Shown: positions 1 to 8,435 of the stretch, in pieces
How the letters are laid out: each line of letters opens with the position of its first letter
How positions within the stretch are numbered: the stretch's first letter is position 1
From: Solirubrobacter taibaiensis
Lineage (GTDB): Bacteria > Actinomycetota > Thermoleophilia > Solirubrobacterales > Solirubrobacteraceae
Length of the DNA stretch: 59,568 nucleotides
Direction of reading: 5' to 3'
Assembly: GCA_027587225.1 (NCBI GenBank)
Contig: JAPDDQ010000046.1
Location: forward strand, 1 to 59,568
The notes under the pieces: generated by a model
Database searches by the model: none
Told to the model about the DNA's origin: nothing
What the model saw: only the letters and a program-made list of their open reading frames with translations
Made by a program: the position numbers and the translations under genes

Positions 1-1
1 C

Positions 2-1096
2 TCGCCCGGGGTGCGGCGCGGACCGCCCATGGCGACGATCGGGTCCCAGAACCCGCCCGCGCCTCGTCGCTGGCCCTTCGTCGCGGCCGCCACGGTGGTG
101 GCGGTGGGCGCCGTGGCCGTGGTGCTCGTGGCGATCAGCGGCGACGACCCGTCGAGCCGGGCGGCGACGCCAACCCCGACCGCGTCGCCCACGCCCACAC
201 CGACGGCCACCGTGACGGCGACGCCCGGCGAGGTCGCGGCCGCGACCGCGACGATCGAGAACATCGGCAGCCGACCGACGGGGATCGCGTTCGCGGGCGG
301 TGATCTGTGGGTGATCAGCCCGCGGTCGCCGTATCTCACGCGCATCGACGCCTCGACCGATCGCGAGCGCAGCGACCATCCGGAGGTCGGGCGCGACTCG
401 ACCGCGATCGTCGGCGACGGTGACACCGTGTGGGTGACGAACGGCAGCGAGCGGCTGCTGATCGCGATCGACGCGGACACGGGCAAGGAGCGCTGGCGCG
501 TCCCGGTGCCGGCGGGGCCGCGGCGGCTGGCCGTCGACGCTCGCGGTGTGTGGGTCGGCACGAGCTCCCCCGACGGTGAGCCCGGACTCGTGCTGCGCTA
601 CGACCGCGAGACCGGCGTGCAGCGGCAGCAGATCCTCGTCGGCGAGGGGGTCGGGGCGATGGCCTCGAGCGGAGACGCGCTGTGGATCGTCAAACGCGAC
701 TCGAACGCGCTCACCCGCCTGGACCCCGGCGCTGCGCAGTTCCGGGACATCGTCTCCGCGCCGGGGCCGGTGCGGTCGATGAGCTTCGGCGCGGGCGCGT
801 TGTGGCTCGTGCTGGCCGGCGAGGACACCATCGCCCGCTACGCGATGGACGGCCGCGAGCCGGTGACCGCGGCCGCGGGACGCAGCCCCACCACGGCGCT
901 GGTGGCTGGGAACTACCTGTTCGTGTCCAGCCGCAACGACCAGTCCGTGCTCGTCTTCGACCCCGGCGGTCTGCGTCAGGTGCAGGACCCGATCCCGGTC
1001 GGCATCAACCCGATCGCGCTTGCCGCGAGCGAGGACGGGGCGGTGTGGGTCACGGCGCTGGGTGACAACACGGTCACCCGGATCGAGCTTCGCTGA
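2..1096 (+). CDS. Beta-propeller membrane protein, probably the C-terminal part of a Ser/Thr protein kinase (5' end outside window)
   Basis: The frame is open from the window edge, so the true start is probably upstream; ATG at 29 is the alternative. One transmembrane helix (WPFVAAATVVAVGAVAVVLVAI) follows a basic Pro-rich stretch. A Thr/Pro linker comes next, then about 280 residues of repeated W-V/I and D-x-x-T-G units (for example DGDTVWVTN, AIDADTGKERW, SGDALWIV, FGAGALWLV, EDGAVWVT), typical of a YVTN/PQQ-like beta-propeller. The same layout and related repeats form the C-terminal half of the complete kinase at 8425-10389, so this is most likely the extracytoplasmic sensor half of a paralogous kinase. 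The 3' end overlaps the convergent FHA gene by 23 bp. If the gene really starts at 29, it is a membrane-anchored propeller without a kinase. Confidence 0.75.
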   Translation, partial: SPGVRRGPPMATIGSQNPPAPRRWPFVAAATVVAVGAVAVVLVAISGDDPSSRAATPTPTASPTPTPTATVTATPGEVAAATATIENIGSRPTGIAFAGGDLWVISPRSPYLTRIDASTDRERSDHPEVGRDSTAIVGDGDTVWVTNGSERLLIAIDADTGKERWRVPVPAGPRRLAVDARGVWVGTSSPDGEPGLVLRYDRETGVQRQQILVGEGVGAMASSGDALWIVKRDSNALTRLDPGAAQFRDIVSAPGPVRSMSFGAGALWLVLAGEDTIARYAMDGREPVTAAAGRSPTTALVAGNYLFVSSRNDQSVLVFDPGGLRQVQDPIPVGINPIALAASEDGAVWVTALGDNTVTRIELR

Positions 1097-1676
1097 GCGC
1101 GCGCTGCGCGAGCGCGGCGCGCTTCTCGTTCTGGGGGAGGCTCGTGAGGCCGTAGCGCTCGTACAGCGCCGAGAGCGTGCCCTTGACCGTGTCGAGGCTC
1201 AGGTGCAGCTCGTCGGCGACGACCTTGTTCGTGGCCGGAGCCGCGTGCCGGTCCTCGCGCATCGGGCGGGCGAGCGCGTCGAGGACGCGACGCTGGGCCG
1301 GGGTGAGGTCGGGCGCGGGCGCGTCGACGTGCGCGTCGCGTGTGCGGACGCTGGTCGAGCGCTCGACGCCGCACACCTCGATGGCGGTCGCGCCGACGGT
1401 GATCGTGTCCCCGGGGTGGATCCGTCGCCGCCCGCGCACGCGTTCGCCGTTGACGAACGTCCCGTTGTGCGAGAGGCCCTCGTCCTGCACGACCAGATCC
1501 GCGCCGAGCCGGACGAGCTCGGCGTGCAGGCGTGAGACCTCGACGTCCCACGGCAGCGCGACATCGCACGTGCGGCGGCGGCCGATCGTGAACCGCGACG
1601 CCTCATCGCTCGGCTCGAACAGCTGACGCCGGCCGCCGGGGTCGCGGAACACGAAGAACGGGGCGTCGGGGGTCAT
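1074..1676 (-). CDS. FHA domain protein with LuxR-like helix-turn-helix (copy 1)
   Basis: A 200-aa protein starting at MTPDAP (ATG 1676); the frame stays open further upstream, but that stretch covers the conserved leader of the next gene. Residues about 25-105 form an FHA phosphothreonine-binding domain with GRRRTCDVALPW, SRLHAEL and LSHNGTFVNG, the motifs that contact phosphothreonine. Residues about 125-190 (LTPAQRRVLDAL, then DELHLSLDTVKGTLSALYERYGL) look like a GerE/LuxR HTH with a short insertion. An FHA-HTH fusion suggests a transcription factor controlled by threonine phosphorylation, like EmbR of mycobacteria in logic though not in domain order. It is divergent from the first lipoprotein (171 bp between starts) and convergent with a kinase-related gene. 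That it regulates the lipoprotein is inferred from position only. Confidence 0.82.
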   Translation of the reverse strand: MTPDAPFFVFRDPGGRRQLFEPSDEASRFTIGRRRTCDVALPWDVEVSRLHAELVRLGADLVVQDEGLSHNGTFVNGERVRGRRRIHPGDTITVGATAIEVCGVERSTSVRTRDAHVDAPAPDLTPAQRRVLDALARPMREDRHAAPATNKVVADELHLSLDTVKGTLSALYERYGLTSLPQNEKRAALAQRALSEARSG

Positions 1677-1714
1677 GGCGGGATTGTCCGCCACCGCGGC
1701 CCGCGGAGGTTCGC

Positions 1715-1796
1715 CACCTAGGTGTGGACCGGCCCCGCCCCCGGTGGCGCGGGTCCCCACCTGCGGGCCGTGTCCGCGCGCGCCGCCCGGCGGGAG
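1715..1796 (+). promoter_or_regulatory. Three-box conserved leader of lipoprotein A
   Basis: Box 1 is the perfect palindrome CACCTAGGTG (1715-1724). Box 2 is GGTGGCG (1743-1749), followed by CCACC (1757-1761), which can pair with it. Box 3 is CGGCGGGAG (1788-1796). The same boxes recur before paralogs B and D, with box 2 to box 3 always 45 bp. The region lies between the divergent FHA-HTH start (1676) and the lipoprotein start (1847), so it may be a shared operator/promoter. The protein that binds it is unknown. Confidence 0.55.
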
Positions 1797-1846
1797 GGTG
1801 AGTGGTGCGGGCGGGGGCCTGACGCCGACTTCCTCGGAGGTTCCCC

Positions 1847-3784
1847 GTGCCCGCTACTCGCTGGCTGGCTGCCGCATGCGCCGTCTCGACGCTCGTGGCC
1901 TGCGCCAACTCCGCCCCGCCCCCACCGCGCGCCGAACATAAAGAGGGACAGTCCCTCTTTATGTTCGCGGCGTCGAACTCTCGTGAGCTCGCGGCGCCCC
2001 TTACCTCCGCCGGGTACCTCACGGTCGCCGACGCGCTCGCTGCGCGGCTGGGCTCGCTCTGGGACGTGCGGGGCGGGTACTACCGGGCCGGGAGCGGGAC
2101 GGTCACCGAGGTCAACGCGGACATGCTGCTCGTGCACAGCGCGGCGGCGGTTGCCGGGCACCCGGGCGCGGCCCGCGACGACGTCCGCGCGGTGCGGATC
2201 GCGCGCTTCTTGACGGGCGCGAAGATCTGGCGGGGCGCGGGGTCGATGCCGGGCTGGCGGGCGGGGCCGGCCAACAACAACCGGCACGTCGTCTTCCAGG
2301 CGGAGGCGATCGAAGGGCTGCAGGTGGCGTACCGCGCACGGCGCGCGATCGGGCTCGACGCCGCGACCGCGAAGCGGATCCGGCACCAGATCGCGACCGT
2401 CGCGCGCAGCGAGCGCTGGCGCTGGCCGGCGCGCGAGATGAACCAGCTCAACTGGAACGCGACCGTGTTCGCCGCTGACGCCGCGGTGAACGGCCGGCGC
2501 AGCGTGTTCGCCGCCGGACTCGGACGCCACCTGGCGCGGTTCACCCGCGAGGCCCGGGGCGTCGGCGCGCGGCCCGGGAACTTCGGGCCGGGCCTGCGAT
2601 TCCACTACCAGCCCGCGCGCTGGCCGCACGCGCGCATGAACTTCGACTCGCCCGAGTACGCGAACATCGTGCTGAGCTTCGCGCGCGTCTACGGGCAGGC
2701 GCGCGCGGCGGGCATGCCGGCGCCGCGTGAGCTCGGCCTCCTCCGCGACTGGGTCCGCCGCGCGATCAGCGGCTACTGGACCCACGCGGGCGCCCTGAAC
2801 TGGGACACCGGGCTCGGCTACCACCGCTGGCAGCAGAGCAAGAAGGTCGCGCTCGCGCAGGGCGCGCTGCTCGGCGTGGCGACCGCGCCCGAGCTGCAGC
2901 CGGACCCGCGCTGGGGCAGGTGGGCAAAGTGGCTGCTCGATCGCGGGCTCGTCCACTACGTCGCGCAGACCGAGTCCGCGGGCCGCATCCCGGACGCGCT
3001 CGCCCACGGCGTGAACGTCGTCCCGCAGAATCGCGGCAACGCGTACCTCGCTGCCGCGCGGCACGCCGCCAACGCGATGCGCGCGCTGCAGGCCGGCCTC
3101 GGTCGCGCGCGCGGGGCCGAGCCGTCCGCGCTGTACGCGTTCGATCCGGACACCGGCCGCCTCGCCGTGACCACGCCCCGGTACAGCACCGCGATCGTCG
3201 CCGTCAACCACCGCGCCTTCCCGTACGGCGGCCTCGATCTCGCCCGCCTCCTCGGCGCCGACGGCCAGGTCATCGGCACGCTCGGCGGGACGGGCACCGC
3301 GGGCTTCGGCCTGCGCGTCGGGACCCGGCGCACGCAATACGGCCGCCGCGCGTACGCGCCGGGAGCGATGCCGCTCCGCCTCGTCCACGCCCCGGGTGAC
3401 GCCGTCGCGGCGGCCGCGCGAGTGGCGCCGCGCGGTGCAGCGATGCGCGCGTACGCCGGGCCGTTCAGTGACCTGCGGGTGCGGGGCAGCGCGCCCGCGG
3501 GGACGGTCGAGTACCGGTTCACGCCCACCTGGATCGAGGCGCGGTGGAGGGCGCGCGGGCGGGGCGGCGTGGTGACGTTCCCGAGCTGGGGGCGCAACGC
3601 GCGGATTCGTGAGATCCGGCCCGGTACGTACGCGATCGGCTCGGGGTACACGGTCACGGTGCGGGGGGCGCGGAGCACGCGGATCGTCCGCCCGCGGCCG
3701 CAGAACGCGAATCCCAACCCCGGCCCGACGCTCGAGGTCGCGCTCGCGGGAACGGAACTCAGCGCGAGGCTGGTTCCGCGCTGA
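1847..3784 (+). CDS. Lipoprotein A of a four-member paralogous family (predicted alpha/alpha-toroid plus beta-sheet)
   Basis: A 645-aa protein from GTG 1847 with GGAGG at 1836-1840. The signal peptide ends in a lipobox L16-V-A-C19, so it should be a membrane-anchored, surface-exposed lipoprotein. Residues about 55-420 are helix-rich with repeated W/L/A patterns and family-invariant blocks (VNADMLLVHS, MNQLNWNAT, NFDSPEYANIVLSF, LNWDTGLGYHRW). From about 425 (LYAFDPDTGRLAVTTP, HRAFPYGGLDLARL) to the end, where VTFPSWG stands out, it looks beta-rich. Toroid followed by beta-sandwich resembles heparinase/alginate-lyase type polysaccharide lyases, but I cannot assign catalytic residues or substrate. 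A perfect 33-bp palindrome sits in frame in the linker after the lipobox. The 3' end overlaps FHA copy 2 by 26 bp. Confidence 0.78.
   Translation: MPATRWLAAACAVSTLVACANSAPPPPRAEHKEGQSLFMFAASNSRELAAPLTSAGYLTVADALAARLGSLWDVRGGYYRAGSGTVTEVNADMLLVHSAAAVAGHPGAARDDVRAVRIARFLTGAKIWRGAGSMPGWRAGPANNNRHVVFQAEAIEGLQVAYRARRAIGLDAATAKRIRHQIATVARSERWRWPAREMNQLNWNATVFAADAAVNGRRSVFAAGLGRHLARFTREARGVGARPGNFGPGLRFHYQPARWPHARMNFDSPEYANIVLSFARVYGQARAAGMPAPRELGLLRDWVRRAISGYWTHAGALNWDTGLGYHRWQQSKKVALAQGALLGVATAPELQPDPRWGRWAKWLLDRGLVHYVAQTESAGRIPDALAHGVNVVPQNRGNAYLAAARHAANAMRALQAGLGRARGAEPSALYAFDPDTGRLAVTTPRYSTAIVAVNHRAFPYGGLDLARLLGADGQVIGTLGGTGTAGFGLRVGTRRTQYGRRAYAPGAMPLRLVHAPGDAVAAAARVAPRGAAMRAYAGPFSDLRVRGSAPAGTVEYRFTPTWIEARWRARGRGGVVTFPSWGRNARIREIRPGTYAIGSGYTVTVRGARSTRIVRPRPQNANPNPGPTLEVALAGTELSARLVPR
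1934..1966. repeat. Perfect palindrome inside the lipoprotein A coding region
   Basis: Arms GAACATAAAGAGGGAC (1934-1949) and GTCCCTCTTTATGTTC (1951-1966) are separated by a single A. The element encodes the residues between the proline-rich linker and AASNSREL and keeps the frame. It is A/T-richer than its surroundings, and the other three paralogs have nothing like it. Its TAAAG..GG/CC..CTTTA core resembles the hairpins at 16081 and 39682, suggesting a mobile REP-like element. Confidence 0.85.
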
Positions 3785-4355
3785 ACAGCGCGAGCGCGCG
3801 GTGCGCGAGCGTCGCGCGCTTCTCGTGCCGCGGGTGGTGCTCGAGGCCGAACCGTTCGAACAGCGCGGCCAGCGTGCTCTTGACCGTCTCGACCGCGATC
3901 ACGAGCTCCTCGGCGATCTCGTGATTGGAGGCCGGCACCGGCCCGCCGTCGGCGAGCGGCCGGCAGAGCGCCGCGAGCACGCGCCGCTGCGCCGGGGTCA
4001 CGCGCACCGGCGACGCGGCGACGCGGCGCGTGGACAGCGCCACCGAGGTCGGGTCGCCGTCACACACCGACAGCACGGTCGAGCCGACTGTGAGCCGGTC
4101 GCCCAGGCGCAGGCGACGCCGCCCGCGCACGCGATCGCCGTTGAGGAACGTGCCGTTGTGGGAGAGGCCGTCGTCGCAGACGACCCAGACCCCGCCGATC
4201 TGCGCGAGCTCGGCATGCAGCCGCGAAACCTGGTCATCCCATGGCAGGGCGACGTCGCACGTCGGACGCCGGCCGATCGTGAGCGGGCCGTCCGCGAGGT
4301 CCAGCGTCCGTGACCGCCGGTCCGGCCCGTCATAGATGAGGAACGGGAGGCTCAT
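3759..4355 (-). CDS. FHA domain protein with LuxR-like helix-turn-helix (copy 2)
   Basis: A 198-aa paralog of the gene at 1074-1676 with the same layout. The FHA domain (about 20-100) has GRRPTCDVALPW, SRLHAEL and LSHNGTFLNGDRVRGRRR. A C-terminal LuxR-like HTH (VTPAQRRVLAAL, then EIAEELVIAVETVKSTLAALFERFGL) follows. Start ATG 4355 begins directly at the FHA region. It is divergent from paralog B (159 bp between starts, containing the three-box leader) and convergent with lipoprotein A (26-bp overlap). Repeated pairing of an FHA-HTH gene with a lipoprotein gene implies tandem duplication of a regulator-target unit. A role as phospho-dependent regulator is inferred. Confidence 0.83.
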   Translation of the reverse strand: MSLPFLIYDGPDRRSRTLDLADGPLTIGRRPTCDVALPWDDQVSRLHAELAQIGGVWVVCDDGLSHNGTFLNGDRVRGRRRLRLGDRLTVGSTVLSVCDGDPTSVALSTRRVAASPVRVTPAQRRVLAALCRPLADGGPVPASNHEIAEELVIAVETVKSTLAALFERFGLEHHPRHEKRATLAHRALALFSAEPASR

Positions 4356-4392
4356 GAGCCGATTCTCCGCGCCTGGGGGCAGTCGCGCCTCC

Positions 4393-4474
4393 CCCTAGGG
4401 TGGCGGTCGACCTCACCCTGGGTGGCGGAGCTTGGCTCGCGCGAACGCTGGGCGCCGAGGCCGGGTGGCGGGAG
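4393..4474 (+). promoter_or_regulatory. Three-box conserved leader of paralog B
   Basis: Box 1 is CCCTAGGG (4393-4400), a shortened version of the palindrome before lipoprotein A. Box 2 is GGTGGCG (4421-4427). Box 3 is TGGCGGGAG (4466-4474). The distance from the box 1 centre to box 2 is 24-25 bp, and from box 2 to box 3 is 45 bp. It lies between the divergent FHA-HTH gene and paralog B. Confidence 0.5.
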
Positions 4475-4514
4475 CGTCGAGGCCGCTCCCGCGTTCTCCC
4501 CCGGAGGTCCCTCG

Positions 4515-6425
4515 ATGTGCCGCTCCCTGCGCCGCGTGGCCGGCGTCGTCGTCGTGCTCGCGTGCTTGCCGCCGGCAGACGCGCGGGCGCTCGACGGACC
4601 GGGCTACCTCGCGCTCGCCGACCGCCTGCAGCGCCACCTCGACCCGTTCTGGAACGAGTCGCTCGGCCGGTATGACCCCGGGCCGGGCATGACGACGACG
4701 CAGGTCAACGGCAACCTGCTTCTCGTGCACGCGCTGGCCGCCCGCCACGGTCATGCCGGTCCGGCCCGCCAGGACGAGCGCGCGCACCGCATCGCCCGCT
4801 ACCTGACCGGGCCGGACGCGTGGACCGAGCACGCACCCGGTGATCCGGACTGGCGCCGGCAGGGTGTCGGCTGGCGAGCCGCGCCCGACGCCCCGAGCGT
4901 GCACCCGGTGTTCGTGACCGAGGCCGCAGACGGCCTGGCGCACGCGCACCGGGCGCTCGCGCTCAAACCGGAGACGCGCGCGGCGATCGCCCGGCAGATC
5001 GGCCAGGTGGCCGCGAGCTCGGCGTACGCCTGGCCCGCGGTGCGGCAGAACCAGTTCAACTGGCCGGTGGCGATCTTCGCCGCGCACGCCGCGGTCAACG
5101 GCGACTCGGCGACGCTCGCCGCCGGACTCGGGCGCCACCTCGACGCCTTCCTGTCCGCGGCCGCCCGCAACCTCGGCCCCGGCCTGCACTTCCACTACCA
5201 GCCCCGCCGCCCGAGCGCGGCCGTGAACATCGATTCGCCCGAGTACGCGAACATCGTGCTCGGCTTCGCGCGCCACTACGGCGCCGCCCGCCGCACGGGG
5301 ATGCGCCCGCCGCGCCGCATCGGCCTGCTGCGCGCCTGGGTGCGGCGGGTGCTCGCGGGCGCCTGGACGCACGCGGGCTACCTGAACTGGGACACGGGCC
5401 TCGGGTTCCACCGCTGGCACCAGCGCAAGAAGGTGCCGCTCGCCCAACAGGCGTTGCTGGGCATCGCGGCCGAGCCCGAGCTGTGGCCAGGCGTGGCCTG
5501 GGGTCCATGGGCGAAATGGCTGCTGGACCGCGGCCTGGAGCAGTACGCCGACCTGGCCGACCGCGAGGGCGCGATCCCTGGGCCGCTGGCCTACGGCGTG
5601 AACGTCCTCCCGCAGTCCCGTGGCACCGCCGTGCTGGCCGCGTCCCGCACCGTCGCCAACGCGCTGCGCGCGCTCGACGCCGGCCTGGGTGCGCGTCCGG
5701 CTCAGGCACCGCCAGCCCTGTACGCGTTCGACCCGGACACGGGCCGGCTCGCGATCACGACCCCGGCGTACAACACCGCGATCGTGTCCGACAACCGTGG
5801 CGCGTTCCCGTACGGCGGGCTTGACCTCGCGCGGCTGTTCAACGCGCGGCAGGAGCCGGTCGCGAACATCGGTGGCCGCCCGCCCGCGGCGTTCGGCGTC
5901 GTCGTCCGCGCGCGGGGACGAGTGGTACTGGCCACCCAGGACGGGTCCCGGCACAACGCCATCGGCGGCGTGGCCGCGCACCCGAGTGCGCGGCGCGCGT
6001 ACGCCGGTCCGTTCACGGCGTTGCGCGTGCGCGGCACCGCGCGCGCCGGCGCCCGCAGCGCGCGGAGCGCCTATCGCTTCACGTCCACGACGATCGACGC
6101 CCGCTGGACGGTCAGGACCGTCGCCGGCGACCGGGTGGCGGTGACCTTCCCGAGCTGGGGACCGGGGACGGCGCTCACCGCGACGCTCGCCGACGGCGCG
6201 CGGGTCCCGCTCGCCGCGACGCCGCTCCCCTTGGCGCGGATCGTGCGGCTGGAGATCGGGAGCGGCTACACGGTCACGCCGCGCGGGCGCGTTCCCGAGG
6301 CCGCGACGGTACGGGCCGTGCCCACGCGCCCGCAACCGTCCGCTCCCGCGCCGGGACCCTCGGTCGAGGTCCGGTTCACCGGCGAGCTCGCGGTCCGCCT
6401 TTCCCTGAGCGCTACGGATCTGTAG
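4515..6425 (+). CDS. Exported paralog B of the toroid lipoprotein family
   Basis: A 636-aa protein from ATG 4515, preceded by GGAGG. The N-terminus is hydrophobic; V14-L-A-C17 could be a lipobox, but ADARA at 21-25 could equally be a signal-peptidase I site, so lipidation is uncertain. It carries all family blocks: VNGNLLLVHAL, RQNQFNWPVAIFAAHAAVNG, NIDSPEYANIVLGF, LNWDTGLGFHRWHQRKK, GPWAKWLLDRGL, LYAFDPDTGRLAITTP, GAFPYGGLDLARL and VTFPSWG. The helical N-terminal two thirds and beta-rich C-terminal third suggest a polysaccharide-lyase-like fold; activity is unknown. Paralog C starts 30 bp downstream and then the kinase, so B-C-kinase is probably one operon driven from the leader at 4393-4474. 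Confidence 0.77.
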   Translation: MCRSLRRVAGVVVVLACLPPADARALDGPGYLALADRLQRHLDPFWNESLGRYDPGPGMTTTQVNGNLLLVHALAARHGHAGPARQDERAHRIARYLTGPDAWTEHAPGDPDWRRQGVGWRAAPDAPSVHPVFVTEAADGLAHAHRALALKPETRAAIARQIGQVAASSAYAWPAVRQNQFNWPVAIFAAHAAVNGDSATLAAGLGRHLDAFLSAAARNLGPGLHFHYQPRRPSAAVNIDSPEYANIVLGFARHYGAARRTGMRPPRRIGLLRAWVRRVLAGAWTHAGYLNWDTGLGFHRWHQRKKVPLAQQALLGIAAEPELWPGVAWGPWAKWLLDRGLEQYADLADREGAIPGPLAYGVNVLPQSRGTAVLAASRTVANALRALDAGLGARPAQAPPALYAFDPDTGRLAITTPAYNTAIVSDNRGAFPYGGLDLARLFNARQEPVANIGGRPPAAFGVVVRARGRVVLATQDGSRHNAIGGVAAHPSARRAYAGPFTALRVRGTARAGARSARSAYRFTSTTIDARWTVRTVAGDRVAVTFPSWGPGTALTATLADGARVPLAATPLPLARIVRLEIGSGYTVTPRGRVPEAATVRAVPTRPQPSAPAPGPSVEVRFTGELAVRLSLSATDL

Positions 6426-6455
6426 TGTCGAGCCCCCGAACACTGCCGAGGTCCT

Positions 6456-8435
6456 TTGCGCGCGCTCCACCAGTCGTGGCTCGTCGCGGCGCTGGTGCTG
6501 GCGTCCTGCGGCAGCACCGGGCCGGTCTCGCTCCCGGCGCCTGAGGCGTCCGGCCTGGATGACGACGGCTACGTCGCCCTGAGCGCGCGACTGCAGCGCC
6601 ACCTGGACCCGATCTGGGATGAACGCCGCGGGCGCTACGAGCCACCCGGGTTCAGCGGCACGGTCGCGCAGATCAACGCGAACCTGCTGCTCGTCCACGC
6701 GACGGCGGCGCGACTCGGGGTGACGGGACCGCCCCGCGACGACCGGCGCGCGCGCCGCATCGTTGCCTACCTCACCGGCCCGCAGGCGTGGACGGAGCAC
6801 CCGTTGCCCGACGCTCCGCCGTGGCTTCGCGGACCCGGCTGGCGGGCCGCGCCGAGCAACCCGAACTCGCATCTCGTCTTCTCCGCGGAGGTGGCGGAGG
6901 CCCTGGCGCAGGCATACCTCGCACGGGACGCGCTCGTGCTCGACCCGGCCACCGTGGCCACCGTCCGGGACCAGATCTCCCGCACCGCCGTCGGGCCGGA
7001 CTTCGCGTGGCCCGCGCTGCGCCTCAACCAGCTCAACTGGCACGCGACGCTGTTCGCCGCCGACGCGACGGTCAACGGCGCTCAGCGCATCTTCGCCGAG
7101 GGTCTCGGGCAGCACCTCGAACGCTTCACGGGCGGCACGCTCGCGCCGACGGACACGCCGAACCTCGGGCCCGGCCTGCGCTTCCGCTACCTCCCGGCCC
7201 GCGCCGCCGCGCACCCCGCGAACTTCGACTCACCGGAGTACGCCAACATCGTCCTCGGCTTCTCCCGCCATTACACCGCGGCGCGCGCCGCCGGCATGCC
7301 GGTGCCCGTGCGGATCGGCCTGCTGCGGCAGTGGGCGCTGCGCGCGATCAGCGGCTACTGGACGCACACGGGCGGCTTGAACTGGGACACGGGCCTCGGC
7401 TTCCAACGTTGGCACCAGAGCAAGAAGGTGCCGCTCGCACAGGCGGCGCTGCTCGGCGTCGCCACGGCGCCTGAACTGCAGCCCGGGCCGGAGTGGGGCG
7501 CGTGGGCGAAGTGGCTGCTCGACGCGGGCCTGCGGGGGTACGCGGACGCGGCGGACCAGCGCGGCACGCTGCCGCCTCCGGTGGGCTTCGGCCTGCGCGT
7601 CGTCGCCCAAGGTCGCGCGAACGCCTACCTGACGGCCGCGCGCTACTCGGGCAACGCGATGCGCGCGCTCACCGCCGGGCTCGGCACTGCCCCCGCCCAG
7701 CCCCCGCCCGCGCTCTACGCCTACGACTCCGACACCGGCCGGCTCGCGGTCACGACGGCGGCGTACAGCACGGCGATCGTCGCCGTCAACCACCGCGCGT
7801 TCCCCTACGGCGGACTCGATCTGACGCGGCTCTTCGATGCCCGCTCGGAGCCCGTCGGCGGCATCGGCGGGGTCGCGCCCGCCGCGTTCGGGCTGCAGGT
7901 CGTCGGCGCCGGCGGGCAGCTCCGGCTGCGGACCGCCTACGGGCCGCGCGGCGCCGGCGCGACGCAGCCGCTGCGCCTCACCCACGCGCCCGCGCCGGTC
8001 GGCGCCGTCCGGGCGGGACCGTTCATGGACCTGCGGGTGCAGGGGGAGATCCGGCGCAGCCGTCTGCGCGCGAGCAGCACGTACCGCTTCACGCCGAACG
8101 CCATCTCCGCGCGCTGGACGGTGCACGGGCGCAGGCCGGGCGACCGCGCGCACGTCACCTTCCCGAGCTGGGGCGGCTCCACGCGCGTGTACGCGACGCT
8201 GCGCGACGGCCGCCGCGTGCGCCTGGGCCAGCGCCCACGCTCGCTCGAAGCGGTCGTCTCGCTGGAGCTCGGCGGCTACACCGTCCGCCCCTTGCACGGC
8301 GCGCGCGGCGGGCGCGTCCGCGTCGTCCGCAGCGCTCGCTCGCGCTCGGCGCCTGACCCCGGGCCGACGCTGGTGGTCGACCTTCCCGCCGCGCGTGACT
8401 CGCTCGCCGTGGAGTTGAGGACCGATGGGCGCTGA
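6456..8435 (+). CDS. Lipoprotein C of the toroid family
   Basis: A 659-aa protein from TTG 6456 with a GAGG-like ribosome site. Lipobox L15-A-S-C18 gives a lipid-anchored mature protein. It shares with its paralogs INANLLLVHA, LNQLNWHATLFAADATVNG, NFDSPEYANIVLGFSRHY, LNWDTGLGFQRWHQSKK, LYAYDSDTGRLAVTTA and HRAFPYGGLDLTRLFD. It lacks the three-box leader and lies 30 bp after paralog B. Its end overlaps the kinase start by 11 bp, which suggests translational coupling and a functional link. The enzymatic function is not known; a carbohydrate-active role is inferred from fold prediction only. Confidence 0.78.
   Translation: MRALHQSWLVAALVLASCGSTGPVSLPAPEASGLDDDGYVALSARLQRHLDPIWDERRGRYEPPGFSGTVAQINANLLLVHATAARLGVTGPPRDDRRARRIVAYLTGPQAWTEHPLPDAPPWLRGPGWRAAPSNPNSHLVFSAEVAEALAQAYLARDALVLDPATVATVRDQISRTAVGPDFAWPALRLNQLNWHATLFAADATVNGAQRIFAEGLGQHLERFTGGTLAPTDTPNLGPGLRFRYLPARAAAHPANFDSPEYANIVLGFSRHYTAARAAGMPVPVRIGLLRQWALRAISGYWTHTGGLNWDTGLGFQRWHQSKKVPLAQAALLGVATAPELQPGPEWGAWAKWLLDAGLRGYADAADQRGTLPPPVGFGLRVVAQGRANAYLTAARYSGNAMRALTAGLGTAPAQPPPALYAYDSDTGRLAVTTAAYSTAIVAVNHRAFPYGGLDLTRLFDARSEPVGGIGGVAPAAFGLQVVGAGGQLRLRTAYGPRGAGATQPLRLTHAPAPVGAVRAGPFMDLRVQGEIRRSRLRASSTYRFTPNAISARWTVHGRRPGDRAHVTFPSWGGSTRVYATLRDGRRVRLGQRPRSLEAVVSLELGGYTVRPLHGARGGRVRVVRSARSRSAPDPGPTLVVDLPAARDSLAVELRTDGR

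Noticed and set aside
1718..3388. A 556-codon minus-strand frame opposite lipoprotein A.
   Set aside because: No domain and no ribosome site; it is opposed by a conserved paralogous gene.
4413..7214. A 933-codon open frame on the minus strand.
   Set aside because: It lies opposite paralogs B and C, which have signal peptides, ribosome sites and family conservation. Its translation is a low-complexity Arg/Gly/Ala string, an artefact of GC-rich codon positions.
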